From Microbotryum silenes-acaulis (lineage: Eukaryota > Basidiomycota > Microbotryomycetes > Microbotryales > Microbotryaceae), in contig QPFY01000004.1 of NCBI GenBank assembly GCA_003665825.1, positions 186,001-250,000 on the forward strand: 64,000 nucleotides of DNA, read 5' to 3'. Below, one piece after another: positions 1 through 11,677 of the stretch; the first letter of the stretch is position 1; each line of letters starts with the position of its first letter. The position numbers were made by a program, and so were the translations under genes. The notes below the pieces were generated by a model that saw nothing but the letters and a program-made list of their open reading frames with translations, was not told the origin of the DNA and did not search any database.

Positions 1-14
1 TTCAGTATACAAAG

Positions 15-956
15 TCATAGTTGCATTACATTGCCTGATGTCTCACATTGCTCCTGAGCCTGAGTCAAGGTCGCCTGAAGTTCTGGCGATGCTCGACGAT
101 TGGGGGAGCCAGCCGTCCGCCTAGCGATCGGAGACAAGAACGCTTGCTCCAGAAAAGACGAAGAAGATGGCACACAAAATGAGGACGAGAGCGAGTCGAA
201 TGTGCTCGACGGTAGCGGGTCAACTTCCCGTGCCTTTCCTTTCGAGACGTTGGAGCTTCTCCCAAGCAAGGCAAGCACTTCTTCGCTCTCCGCTCGAGAA
301 TCCGTGAAGGAAACGATCTTGCGTACAGGCTCGTTCACCGTTTGTGTGGTGATGTTGCGCATCATGGGACCTCCTCTGGCCCGAGGGGCGTATACACCTG
401 CTCGGTCTTGTTCCATCGCAGCAGGGAATCGCTCGTGTTCGACGGTACATGGCGTGGATTGTGTCAGCGGTCGAAATTCGAAAGCTAGATGGTGGGGGGG
501 CGTGGGTTTGAGTTGTGGGACTGAGAGACTCGTTGCTGCAAGAGAAGGTGCTCGCTCGGTTGACGTCTTGGCGGCAGGGTCGAGCCCGAGGTTAGAGGTC
601 GACATGGACTCGATCGAGCTCGCACTGGTGTCCGCAGAAAGGTTGGCCAAAGATGAAAGCGAGCGCCTTGTTTCAAGAGAAGCCTTCGAGTCATCTAGTG
701 ATCCTTGCGAGCTCGATCTTGCCGAACTAAGACTGAAACGAGAGTCCTTCGGCCGTGGAGCCACTGCGCTCGGCGACATCGAGCTTGGTCTCCGAGGCGG
801 AGCGACGACGTAGACTGGTCGACCCCCGACCCTCTTGATGAGAGTCGCGCTCAGTGAAGGCTTGGTCGTGGTCATGCTTAGTTTCGTCTGGGAGGTTGAC
901 GGCACCGAAGCTGGTGGCGATGCCGGCGGGGCTGCGCTCGCGGGTGAGATCGTCAT
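15..956 (-). CDS. Ser/Pro-rich hypothetical protein
   Basis: A single open frame of 313 codons starts at an ATG (954-956) and ends at the left edge of the window. The product is low in complexity and very rich in Ser, Thr, Pro and Ala. An early stretch reads KRVGGRPVYVVAPPRRPSS, and a later part has short blocks such as VRKIVSFTDSRAESEEVLALL. I see no signal peptide, membrane helix or known domain. Such proteins in fungi are usually disordered regulators, but I do not recognise this one. The frame is long for chance in moderately GC-rich DNA and has no better competitor on the other strand, where a 237-codon frame (100-813) looks like its shadow. Confidence 0.5.
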   Translation of the reverse strand: MTISPASAAPPASPPASVPSTSQTKLSMTTTKPSLSATLIKRVGGRPVYVVAPPRRPSSMSPSAVAPRPKDSRFSLSSARSSSQGSLDDSKASLETRRSLSSLANLSADTSASSIESMSTSNLGLDPAAKTSTERAPSLAATSLSVPQLKPTPPHHLAFEFRPLTQSTPCTVEHERFPAAMEQDRAGVYAPRARGGPMMRNITTQTVNEPVRKIVSFTDSRAESEEVLALLGRSSNVSKGKAREVDPLPSSTFDSLSSSFCVPSSSSFLEQAFLSPIARRTAGSPNRRASPELQATLTQAQEQCETSGNVMQL

Positions 957-1672
957 CGTCCTGAGACCTCACTTGCTAATAGTGAGAGTCAGCGTGGTGT
1001 TCCTGGTCTCGAGATTATACATACACATTGAAAAACTTACTCTGGTGCGAGGAGGACCTCTTATAGCGTGTGGGCCGGGTGGCTCTGAGGTGAGGTGGGG
1101 CCACTCGCAGGACGTAGAAGACCGGGTGAGCCAGCCGGATGAACCCTCGAGCCGTGGCGAAGGCAGGTTCAGCGGTGATGGGGAGGCGAGCGCGGGCGAA
1201 AGAGGAACAGATGGAATGTGCATACACTAGAGCTTTTGCCTCTCAATGCTAGCCATCATCGGGCGATGGGTGGAAGAGGCGTGGTCACTGAGCAATGAGG
1301 GAGGAGCAGGGGAGGGGTTGATTGACCCACGGCATGGGCAGCCCACGCCGTAGATCATCGACCGCGCGATCGACGGACCCGAGTCGCTTCCAAGAGCGCG
1401 AAGTCAAATTGAGCCAGGCACATCCTCACCAGTGCAATACATTCGTTGCAGCGGACAGTCGTCAAAGGCTCGTTTGTATACCCCCGCAATGATCACGATT
1501 CTTCTCCTCGCAGTCCTTAACGACCGGGTTGCGACCCTCTGTATCAGATCAGCTCGAAACCGGCGTTGGTCCGAAGCTCAATGTCTCAGCACACACACGA
1601 TACACTAAGGCTACACTGTTAGACTACGAAAATATACCAAGAAACCCATTACCACACTTGCCACACTCCCAC
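957..1672. other. Intergenic, putative promoter of the Ser-rich gene
   Basis: This stretch lies between the start of the minus-strand Ser-rich gene and the 3' end of the minus-strand pepsin-like gene. It has only short frames on both strands and nothing I recognise. By position it should hold the promoter of the left gene. Confidence 0.4.
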
Positions 1673-3255
1673 TCATCTTTTTCTTCTATGACTCTGGAAG
1701 CCCAACCGCCCCTCAGCCGAGCCCACTTCACCCGCTATATCCGTCAGATCCTCCAGCCCGTACACGGCCCCGATGCATCGTGTGGATTGAGGTTTGAGGG
1801 TCTCCAGTCGGAACTGATTGAGACGGAATGTCCTTTCGGATTCCTCAGCCTGGCGTTCGCGATCGTTCTTCATCGACGTTGAGGCCTGGGAAAGTCGGAA
1901 CTTGAAGTCGATAGGTGTGCTGATCCGGTTTCAATAATTACTGAGGGTCAGCTCCCGGAGTCGAGTGTGCTTCACTAAATGTAAAAGACCTACGAGCACG
2001 GATAGGAGAAAACGGTCCCTCGAGTGTCTGACAGATGCGGGTCGATAGAAGCGCCCTCGATGGACGAATAGATCATCTCTGCGATTGCTCTAGGCACAGC
2101 AATCCGGTCGGATGTCCTGCGGAAACCAGAGTAGCACCTCAGTCTAGAAAAAATGACAGATGGCAGAATGCTAGACTTACGGATCGACCATGGCTGCCAC
2201 GAGCGACACGCCAAGCCACTCGTTCTGAATCTGCACGTCCTCGAGGGGAAGCTCGAGATAGGTCGACTGGTTGCGAGCATCGAAAGGGGGGCTGCTCGAC
2301 ACAAAGCCGGGTCTCCTACAGGTCGAACTTGAATTAGCCGGCAATCTCTCCTCGTGTTGGCCTCCGTGGCTCCGACGTACCGAGACAGGGCAAATTCTTC
2401 CACGGCGCGCTTTAAATCCGTGTACAATTTGGTGGCGCTGCGGGTCGCCTCAGCTTCATGGTTGACGAGCATTGGTGGCTAGAGGATCAAGTCACGTCAG
2501 TGATTTAACGTCCCCTCGGGCCTTGCTTGAGCGAAGCTGCTGACTTACCGAGGCGCGAGCAGGCATCCTTCGCATCGTTGCTCGTTGGCCGATGTCGCGT
2601 ACGCCTCTAGCAAAGGGCGAGTTATCTTTGGCCATGACATTCTTGAGCCTATGGGAAAGTGACAGTACCGGTGGTGGCCAGTCCGAGTCAGTGATAGTTC
2701 ATGGTTGCGCTTCGCGGCATCACTCAACGCGCGCCAAAGTCGTGGGTCACGCGGAGGACGCGTCGAGCGAACAAAGCGTGTCGCATTCACGCTCGTCGGC
2801 ATTCCGCGTCGAGTGACATGACGGCATCACAGCTGGACAAGCAGCTCTCACCTCAGTTCGGGCCGTACTCTGAGATTAGGCATCGTATGGGGATGTCGAG
2901 GTTTGGCGGCTCGGATCGAAGTTGGTCGTACCACTTGTTCCTGCGCATTCTCCTGTACCGACTTGAGCGGGCCGACGTCGGGTTGAACGAAACGGTCCTC
3001 GTGCGCCTCAGCTTGAACCGTGTCGGCGACGGCTGCTCTAGCGAGGGCGTCAATGGTGGTAGAGGCAACGATATTGGGTGGTGACGTGTCTTGAAGCACG
3101 AATTCCTGCTGTTGCTGCTGTCGCTTTGACGGCAGCGAGGCGACGACTTTAGCGCGCGACAAAGGTTGAACCGACGCGGGGATCGCTTTGGCCACGAGCA
3201 AGGCGTAGCACAGCAAAGCAAAGCAGAAGAGTGGTGCAGAGGTCGATTTCCGCAT
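1673..3255 (-). CDS. Divergent pepsin-like (A1) protein, probably secreted, non-canonical active site
   Basis: A multi-exon gene starts at ATG 3255 with a clear signal peptide (MRKSTSAPLFCFALLCYALL...). Phase-compatible GT-AG introns then join five further exons. The C-terminal half reads like the second lobe of a pepsin-family aspartic protease. It has a VQIQNEWLGVSLVAAMVD stretch, then DPTSDRIAVPRAIAEMIYSS, then FSYPC and STRCIGAVYGLEDL. In the family the catalytic loop is D-T/S-G-S/T; here it is D-P-T-S. The first-lobe D-T-G loop and its surrounding beta strands are not visible at all. The final GDxFLRxxY segment is also missing before GRLGFQ. All exons keep frame, so it could be an expressed pseudoenzyme. 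An eroding gene is the alternative. Exon borders are approximate. Confidence 0.55.
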
Positions 3256-4430
3256 ACTGTCGATTCCTGGCCTCGCTCCTACTTTTGAGGGCGTCGAAAC
3301 TGGAACGAGCTGATGCAGAACGCAGCGAGGACAGAGATGAGGCTCAACGCGCGACGGTAACGGTCGAGCAGGCGCGCGCCCGACAGGCTAGCCACTCACT
3401 CCCGCGCTCAGGCCTCGGACGTTCGGGAGGAAGGTTGAACGCGCCATGGCCTACTTGCCGAATTTTCCCTACCACTGCACAGATCTCGAACAGAGCCAAA
3501 ATGGCTTCGGTATCATGAGCAGGCACCGTGGCAAATCTGCGAGCTTCAAATCGGATGCAGAACATAATCGTAAATCGTGCACCATTTTTGCTAAGCTCAA
3601 CCATGGCCTCGTTGATCACTTTTGTCTGCGCTGTCACCGCGGAGACAGCGTGATCGGTACAGAAGATCTGAGTCAAGTTGGCAGCCGGTCACAGGTGGAA
3701 TAGGAGGCGGTCATGCGCTTCTCACGACCGAGCTTGTCTTGTTGCAAATCAACGGGAAGCGGATCGACGTGCCGCCATCGCAGAGCCAGCAACCCCAGCA
3801 CCGGAAAGGTACCCCGGAACGGAACAAGTGCCGACCGCGCCAGACACCGGAATCGAGCTGGCGAGTGGGTGACTTCGAGGTCGGGGCCGGGCAAGCGCTT
3901 CTCAATTGAACGATTTCCGATTTGCTCGAGCATTTCTGGCGCTCAAAATTGGAGTTCACAGCTGTCCTAAGCTTTAGTCCCCTCCGTGGTTTCCCTACTA
4001 CTAGTAGACCGGGCCTCCTCCACTCCCTCCCCCCCCCCCAAGCCTTTGGCATCGATTTTCCGGGCCCTGCATCATCGATCACCTGCGACGGGCCAATTAG
4101 CGCCTGCACGTCTGTCACCTCCCTCCACCCCACTGCAGCCCGTCACTCCGCAACCTTCTGCCAGGAAAGTCGTCGTAAACAATGTCGGAACAAGTTGTGT
4201 AAGTTGGGTTCGAGCGAATCGAGCCTGTACGAGCGAGGCGAGAAGTGCGTTTGTCGTGGCCTGCACCATCGCACGGCCGGCTCACCCCACATAGCGAGAA
4301 TCCTCGGCCCGGCTCGTCCGGCCGTCTAAAAGCATATCGTCTCCAACCGTGAACAACAACGACAGCTGACCGTCTCTATTTCTAACATTCAAAAATAGCC
4401 TTAACAAGTACTCGCGCACTTTCACTCAAG
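3256..4430. other. Intergenic region with one unassigned open frame
   Basis: This stretch separates the divergent pepsin-like gene (-) and dehydratase gene (+), so it holds both promoters. A minus-strand frame at 3344-3676 has a protein-like stretch (NEAMVELSKNGARFTIMF) but no ATG at its head and no recognised domain. It could be an isolated exon. A C10 run lies near 4030. Nothing else is supported. Confidence 0.3.
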
Positions 4431-6856
4431 ATGACAAGCAAGGCGCCGCCAAAGGTACGTCGACTGGGCTTGCAACTTGAAGCATCTTCCGGAAGGCCCG
4501 GCGCGAACGACTGCCGTGGGTCCAAAGGCAAGGAGCTGATTCTACGACCCACCGGGGTCCTTTCAGCCATGCTTTACGCCACGGGAATGACCGATTCCCA
4601 GATGGCCTTGCCTCAAATTGGTATCTCGTCAATCTGGTTCCAGGGCAACCCTTGCAACGACCATCTGAGGGCCTTGGGGGATAAGGTCCAAAAGGGGTGC
4701 GAATTGGAGGGTCTCGTCGGTTTGCAACATTCGACCGTTGGTGTTTCGGATGGTCAGGTAGGTCACATATAGAGCTGTCAATGTAACCGGATTTCAGCTT
4801 GGGTGCTGATATTCATGTGTTTCGAATGTGCACAGACTCAGGGCAACGCGGGGATGAGCTACTCGCTGCCAAGTCGTGATTTGATTGCCGACTCAATCGA
4901 AATGATCGTCAACGCACAACACTACGACGGCAATATTTCCATTCCAGGATGCGACAAAAATGTTTGTCGCCTGAACCATCCTTTGTGAACCCATCCGTAC
5001 TGGGACGAACCGTCACTGACTCCTAACTAGCTCCCTCGACCCTTCAGATGCCTGGCTGTCTGATGGCCGCTGCGCGCCACAACAAGCCGACCCTCCTCAT
5101 CTACGGTGGAACGATCGCCGCCGGAAAACGCCACATTGACTGCCCTTCTATGGGAGGCAAGAAGGGAGAAGACATCACCCTTGGTGATGCTTTCGAATCT
5201 TACGGCGCTTGGACGACGGGCAAGATTACCGACGCTGAGAAGGACGATGTCGTCAAGCATGCCTGCCCCGGTGCTGGAGCTTGCGGTGGCATGTTCACTG
5301 CCAATACGTGGGTGCCTCGAGGAAGCTGAACGTGGGTTTTTGCGGGTAACGACTCATTTAACTAACGTGCTACTCTCTGGAGTGAATGCGTAGCATGAGC
5401 ACAGTCCTCGAAGTGCTCGGAATGAGTCTTCCGTACTCGGCTTCGATCCCTGCCGTCTACCCCGGTGAGCTTCGAAGTCCATTGTACCCATGTCGAGGCG
5501 TCTACAAGCCTACTAACGCTAGATCTGTTTCAAACAGAGAAACAACAAGAGTGCCTCCGCGCCGCCAAGTACATGCGGAACCTGCTCGCATTGGATCTCA
5601 AGCCGCGCGACATCATGACCAAAAAATCATTCCTTAACGCCATCACCATGTGCATGATCATCGGTGGATCGACCAACTCGGTCTTGCATCTGCTCGCTAT
5701 CGCTCGATCGGCCGACATCGAGTTGTCAACCGACGACTTTGTCACGATCCAAGAAAAGACCCCTGTGCTGTGCGATTTGAAACCGTCCGGTGCTTACGTC
5801 ATGGAGGACTTGCACAAGGTCGGAGGTATTCCTTCAATCTTGAAGTACTTGCTCAAGGAGACGAAATTGATTGATGGGAATCAAATGACGGTGACGGGGA
5901 AGACGTTGGCGCAAAACGTCGAGGATGCCGAGGATCTCGACTTCGAGAAGCAAGACGTGGTCAGGCCTTTGTCGAAGCCGGTCAAGGAGAAGGGGCATTT
6001 GGTCATTGTGAGTTCCGAGTCGATTTTTTCCTTCCTATTGGACCAAGGTCGAGATCACTCACTACTCGCTCGTACTCCGCCTCTCACAGCTCAAAGGCAA
6101 TCTGGCCCCTAATTCTGCCGTGTCCAAGATCACGGGCAAGGAAGGCCTCCGATTCCGCGGACCTGCGATCTGCTTCGACGATGAGGATAGCTTCCAAGAG
6201 TCGCTCGCGAAGGGTGATGTCAAGGCCGGAATGGCGGTCGTCTTGCGTTACCTCGGCCCTAAGGGTGGCCCTGGAATGCCTGAGAGTGAGTCGATATCGT
6301 TCGGCTTCCGACAGGCGATGCTATTTCACTCATGCCCTCTCGGTGTCGAATCACAGTGTTGGGCCCGACGGGAGCATTGATGGGCGCGGGACTTGGTGGC
6401 AAGACCTGCTTGTTGACCGATGGCAGGTTCTCCGGTGCTTCGCGCGGTTTCATAATTGTATGTCGCCACCCTTGACGTGACCAAGGCGATACACCTGTTG
6501 CCACTCAAGCTTACGCCGCCTCCTCTCCAATTCTCTTAGGGACACATCACGCCCGAAGCCGCTGTCGGTGGGCCGATCGCCCTTGTCCACGATGGGGACA
6601 TTATCGCGATCGATGCCGTATCACGCGAGATCAGCCTCGAGGTTGATGAGGCGACCTTGGCCCAGAGGAAGCTGTTATGGAAGCCGCGCCCTCTCAAGCA
6701 CAAGCGTGGTGTCTTGTACCGATATGCTAGGGTCAGTGCAGATACGCTCTTGCAAGTATGACAAGGCCTCGTGAGGAGCGAATGCTGACGAGCGACTGTG
6801 TTTCGGCTTTGTCAAAGGATGTCAAGGGGGCCGATCAAGGTGCTTACACCGACTGA
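4431..6856 (+). CDS. ILV3-like: Dihydroxy-acid dehydratase family protein (IlvD/Edd)
   Basis: Ten exons splice in phase: 4431-4454, 4533-4757, 4836-4961, 5048-5307, 5394-5464, 5538-6007, 6090-6285, 6357-6457, 6540-6731 and 6818-6856, giving about 567 residues. The family dehydrates 2,3-dihydroxy acids to 2-keto acids; Ilv3 does this in mitochondrial valine/isoleucine synthesis, and relatives act on sugar acids. The iron-sulfur cysteines are visible in GNPCN, GCDKNMPGC and [29 protein letters not shown] and [14 protein letters not shown] are also typical. The first exon codes for only MTSKAPPK, so there is no convincing mitochondrial presequence. The 78-nt first intron is in frame, so retention would add 26 residues. 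The missing presequence, and the position beside an oxidoreductase/hydrolase cluster, suggest a paralogue rather than the housekeeping enzyme. The sugar-acid and branched-chain subfamilies cannot be separated by eye. Confidence 0.9.
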
Positions 6857-7549
6857 GCGATCATGGAAGATACTTCGTGTCTTGGCTAGATACACCTGGA
6901 GCTCTATGAAACGAAGGAATTTGTTTACGGTCCATCATGCCGTCGGCATTTCTCGGCTGTGAAACAACAGTAGAAAATTTCCTTGAGGCGCTCGATCAAG
7001 GTTCTCTACAACAAATCGTGCTCTGTCGAAATCACTTCAGCACTGGCGACCAACCGGTGATAAGAAGTCGCGTAGCCCTTGAGATCCGGACAATCTGGCT
7101 GTAGCACCTGCCGGGCGTTGCTTACGACGCGCCCCTACTACGTCAACGGTCGAATTGCCCCGCCGATTTACCGGTGCTCGGCGAGCGGGTGCGGTCGAAG
7201 TTGCGGTGGAGTTTTGTGGGGTGCTGCGAACCTGGGCCAAACCCGAGTGGGCGCCGGCGCGGTCGGAGTGGGAGTCTCGGCGCTCTACGTTCTACACGCC
7301 CATTTTGGGCGCTTGGGGCGCCGGAGCGCCGTGGCTGGCCTTGCCGCCTCGGTCCGTCGGAGTCGGGTGGGCGTCGGCTCCGGGCCACCGCAAAAGTCGC
7401 CTCCACGCGGGGAGCTGCGGAGAACTGGTAACCAATCGGCTTCGGACTGGACGCTTTGCTTCCGGATCGCTACTCACCTCACATTCGTCCAGAGACACCG
7501 CTCGACTACCTACTTACCTACACCACTACATCAAAAGCATTTTGCAAAC
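6857..7549. promoter_or_regulatory. Promoter region of PhyH-like gene 1
   Basis: This is the only stretch between two plus-strand genes. Its right half (about 7190-7440) is strongly GC-rich and has many CGG/CCG triplets, including a direct pair CGGAGTCGG at 7358-7366. Paired CGG triplets are what Gal4-type zinc-cluster proteins bind, and such a protein is encoded at 15.8-18.7 kb. Regulation by it is inference. Confidence 0.35.
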
Positions 7550-8828
7550 ATGGTCGTCCACGCCACTCCCCCCAGCGTCGTCCATGCCACGCCCGAGTTG
7601 ACCTGCCTCGACTTCAGCGGCAAGACCAAGTACAACGATTTCCGCGACGACCTCGTCCGCGACGGTTACGCCGTCGTCAAGGGTGTCCTCTCGCCCGAGA
7701 AGGCCTACGGCTACACTCGTGAGTCTTTTTTCTGTATACAGTGCGGGATTTGGAACCCAGTGCAAGTATGCCGCGGCTGACACTTTCCCGCCTCATCCGC
7801 TTTCGCAGAGGACATCCACCAATGGCTCGAGGAGTTCGGACTCGGCTACAAGCGTGATGACCCCTCGACCGTCAGGGAGGAGTGCCTGCCCATCATCCAC
7901 CAAAAGGGTCTGGTTCAGGCCTACGGTGCCCCCCACGAGGTACGTTTTTCTCCCCGAGCGTTTCGGCTGGCCCGGACTCCGATCAGCTCGCTGACGTGGA
8001 CCTCGGCCTCACACAGAGCTTCACCTGGGCCGTCCGATCCGAGCCCAACGTCATTGGCGCCTTCGAGAAGTTGTTTGACACCGAGGACCTCTTGGTCTCG
8101 TTCGATGCCGTCAACGTCTCGCTGCCCAACCGCCGTGACTTGCCCGAAGTCAAGCCATGGGCCCACCAGGACCAAGACCCCGAGCGCCCCGGATTTCGCT
8201 GCGTACAAGGCTTCGTCAACTTGAATCCCTGCGGCCAGAATGATGGTGGCTTGATGGTCCTCAAGGGTGGACATCTCGTTTCCAAGGAGTACCACGACCA
8301 GTTCCGTGAAGAGGAGCGCGAGTTCAGGTGGACTAACGAGGTAAACCTTTCTTGCCCCACCCGTTTCTCGTCGGACGTTCGTCATTTTGCTGATCAATAC
8401 CCGCCTTCCACTTCGCACAGATGTACTTGTTCAAGGACACCGGTCTCGCATGGCTGAAGGAGCGAGGCTTTGAGTGGGTCAAGGTCAACTGCGAACCCGG
8501 AGATCTCGTTCTCTGGGACTCGCGAGCACCCCACTACAACGTCGCTCCTAAGGGCGAGACCGCCCGCTTCGTCGTCTACACCTGCTACGCCCCGGTCCAC
8601 ACTGCGACCAAGGAGGACCTCCTCCAGAAGAAGCAGCTTTTCGAGACGACCAAGGGTCACTCTCACTGGCCGCAAGGCTTCCAGCCTTTCATCGAGCACT
8701 TCGTCGCACCCAAGAGGAATGGCGAGAACGACCCCCTCAACACCTGGGCACCGAGGAAGAAGCCGGTGCTTAGCGAGAGGGCGTTCAAATTGACCGGTAT
8801 CCCTTACATCGAAACCATGTCGGCTTAG
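7550..8828 (+). CDS. Phytanoyl-CoA dioxygenase (PhyH)-like 2-oxoglutarate/Fe(II) oxygenase, copy 1
   Basis: Four exons (7550-7718, 7809-7939, 8017-8340, 8421-8828) join in phase to 343 residues. The PhyH family uses Fe(II) and 2-oxoglutarate to hydroxylate small molecules. The metal ligands are visible as the H-x-D pair in KPWAHQDQDPE and the distal His in DSRAPHYNVAPKG. The stretch GFRCVQGFVNLNPCGQNDGG between them is typical of fungal PhyH-like proteins. The C-terminus ends in AFKLTGIPYIETMSA. There is no targeting signal, so it is probably cytosolic. It converges on the CocE-like hydrolase to its right. A paralogue lies at 25.3-26.7 kb with the same motifs and a closely matching end (YKLTGIPYIATAA), but with different intron positions. 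The substrate is unknown. Confidence 0.9.
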
Positions 8829-9351
8829 TTGTTTTTGTGTGTATTATGACATCTTTTCTTTTGGTGATGCAATGTTGGTATTTTTGCTCCTCAATCTCTC
8901 GCCGAGTTCTGGCCGAACTGTGAATTCGGTTGTCGGCGCGCCTACATTCTGCAGGTGGCACTTGAGTGGATAAATACCCTAAATTCAGTGAACCGGAAAC
9001 TCGCTATCCTTTTCTCCATCCTCTTATGAGTACGTGTCCACGGCAGGTATCTAGGCACTGTAGGTAAGTACCTATTTGTCTACCCGCCCGGAAAGAACTA
9101 CAGATTCCGGAACGCCCGCATTGGTGATGGGCGCTCCATTCGGCCTGCGGAGACCGATTCCGAGCACAAACCGCGGTCGCAGTACTCGTAAGTCCCGCCT
9201 CGTCGTCGAGTGGTCAAGTCTAGCAGCACGACTTATTCAATGAGCCATATTTGAGCCCAACCTTCTCTCTCGGGAGTGTAGCAGACCTCAGCTCGTAGAT
9301 TAGGTATGGCGGAACCGCCCCGGATCAGAAATTGCAAATACGACAAACGAC
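8829..9351. other. Convergent intergenic region
   Basis: This stretch lies between the 3' ends of PhyH-like gene 1 (+) and CocE-like gene 1 (-). It must contain both 3' UTRs and polyadenylation signals. No coding potential is evident. Confidence 0.4.
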
Positions 9352-11677
9352 TCAAATGCTAACAAACGGAAGGATGACCTTGCTCGCGTACTCGCCACCA
9401 AAGTGAACCTTGTGCACACCCTTGTTGAGTGTGCTCTCGGCCGGGAACTTGGTGGTGAAATGCCGGATCTCGTGGTTCATGTCGTGACCACCGCAAATCT
9501 CGACCCTCAAGGACTCGCCGGCATCGTATTGCCAACCCATGGCCCAGATACCGATCTCGAGCTTGACGATCTGACCACGCTCGAGCTTCTCCTCGAACGT
9601 GTGCGGGTGCCAGGGCCAGTTGGGGTGGATGCTCTTGGAGGCATCGATGTGGCGATGAGATGCGCGCAAGACACCGAGCGAGCCAGGGTGGAGCAGAAGT
9701 GAAGTGCGGTCCTTCTCCGCGATCTCGGCGTGGGAGGGTGCGAGTGCGCGCTCGCGAGGGATGGTCATGTGCATCAGCTGGTTGCCGTCCTTGTCGAGCT
9801 TTTTGAGAGTGATGTAAACGTTCATGTCGTCGTGGTCATCGGTTGACATGTGAACGATCGCCTTGGGGATACCGACGAGCTGGGTCTTCTCATTGAACTT
9901 GAGATCAAAGTTGACAACGCTCTTCCCCTCACCTCTCGAGACGTAAGAAACAGTGCTGGCATTTTCCGGCGAGACACTGGCGAGCTTGCCGTCTTCGGCG
10001 AGGAAGAACTCTCGGTAGTCGGTGTCGGGGAGGGGGAAGTCGGGGATGGGGATGTTCTCAATCGCGTCGCGGTCACCACCTTGCAAGAGCGCCCAGCGGA
10101 TCTTGGGGGTGTCCTTGACAAAGTTGTTCTCCTTGCCGTACAAGTAGTGGTCGAAGAACTCCATCAACTCCTCATTAGTCTCCTTGATGACGTAGAGATC
10201 GTGCCATTCCTGCAGGGGCCAAAACATCGTGATCAGCCCTACCGCACGGCTTGATCCCGGGACACAGTCGAGAGCCTCTTACCTGACGTCCAGCCCAACG
10301 GAGCCACTTGGGGCCTTGGCAATCCCAGAAGCCTCGGATGGAACCCATCGTGTGGATGGACGAGAAGTCGGAGCCCGAAATATAAGCGGGGATCTTGATC
10401 TTCTTCATGTCCGGTCGCTTGTCAGCCCACTGTGAACCGTGTCGAAATGTACCATGTCAGCCCGAAGCTCGGAAAAGTGATATGAATGTTTCCGGGGATG
10501 GTGAACGTACGTAAGGCGAGTGGAGCGGCTCTCGGTCATCTGTTGGTCAATATGCAGAGAAGATTCGGTCAGGCTCGAGTGCGAAACTAGTGACCAGAGC
10601 GAGATTTGGACTTGCACATCTCGGCAAAGTCTTCGACACCGTTGTTGCCCTTGATGATGAGCTTGTTGATCAAGTCCATGTTGGAGATCTCGAATACACC
10701 ACCGCGAGCGAATTGTTCTCTGCGGGGTCGGAAGCCGACGAGGATGAGGTCAGATACGCTCATTACACGGGACAGCTTCGACTTACCGGAACAGGTCACC
10801 ACATCCTTCCCAAGGGGCGATGGCCTTGAGTGAGGGGGGCTGTTGAGCGGCGATGTGCCATTGCGAGATGGCGAGGAACTGGATTTGCGCCGAGAAATAT
10901 CGTCAGCGAGAGCTCGCTGTGGAGTTGTGGAAAGCCGGACAAGAACAGCCACTCACACTGTTCCCCGCCATTCCGATGTTGCCGTTGCACCAGTCCATCT
11001 TGGCGAGGGTCTCGATGACATCGTAACCATCCTCGCCCATGTTCTGTCCCATGATCTGGACGAAGCCGTCCGAGTTACCCGCTCCACGGGTGTCGACCGA
11101 AGCGATGGCGTAACCCCTCGGACACCACCTGGCGGGGTCGAGACCTTCGAACTTCTCCCAGCCGGAAAGATCCTTGGATTGGATACCGCATTTCCACGTG
11201 GTCACGGGCAACATGTCGATCGAGGAATACCTCTTGCCGTAAGGGGACCACATGACCAAGCACGGGATCGGGCCCTTGGCGTCGGCGGGCTTGTAGACGT
11301 CGCAGTAGAGCTTGGCACCGTCACGCATGACGAGGGGGACATCGTGTTGGAGCATGATGTCGGACGTGAGGGGAGCGCTGGTCTCGCCATCCCATCCGGG
11401 GCGAGTGGAGCCGGCCTTGAGGAGAGTGGTCTCGCCGAAGTGGTCGCCGTCGAAGCCGTTGACGCCGACCGTAGGCTTGCTGTATGTGATCGAGGGGTTC
11501 AGTGTTAGTCATATGCGGTAATCTGGAATACATGGCGGTTTCCGGCCTCGGGGGCGGCGAAAGGGAACAGCGACGACGCTGACCCGATTCCGAGAGCGAA
11601 AGCCGGGCTTTTCAATCCCCTGAGAGCTCAAGGACGTACCCAATGGGCTTGGTGGCGATGGTGAAGGTGGTAGGCAT
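9352..11677 (-). CDS. CocE/NonD-type alpha/beta hydrolase (X-Pro dipeptidyl-peptidase family), copy 1
   Basis: The gene starts at ATG 11677 (MPTTFTIATKPIG) and runs through several exons to a stop at 9352. The family covers cocaine esterase, X-prolyl dipeptidyl peptidase and acylases, all Ser-Asp-His hydrolases of esters or amides. The N-terminal hydrolase fold shows HDVPLVMRDGAKLYCDVYKP, MWSPYGKRYSSIDM and IASVDTRGAGNSDG. The nucleophile region is GNIGMAGNS, which an intron splits from FLAISQ. An Asp-containing strand ISGSDFSSIHTMGS follows. The last exon (9352 to about 10212) is the C-terminal jelly-roll domain (X-Pro DPP C-terminal), ending GGEYASKVILPFVSI. No signal peptide is seen. The exact bond cleaved is unknown. 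A paralogue on the opposite strand lies at 22.5-24.6 kb. Confidence 0.85.

Noticed and set aside
100..813. 237-codon plus-strand frame over the Ser-rich gene
   Set aside because: It is antisense to a longer minus-strand frame with more gene-like composition, and has no domain.
4020..4045. C10 run as a functional element
   Set aside because: A short homopolymer in a promoter region without other context is common and not informative.
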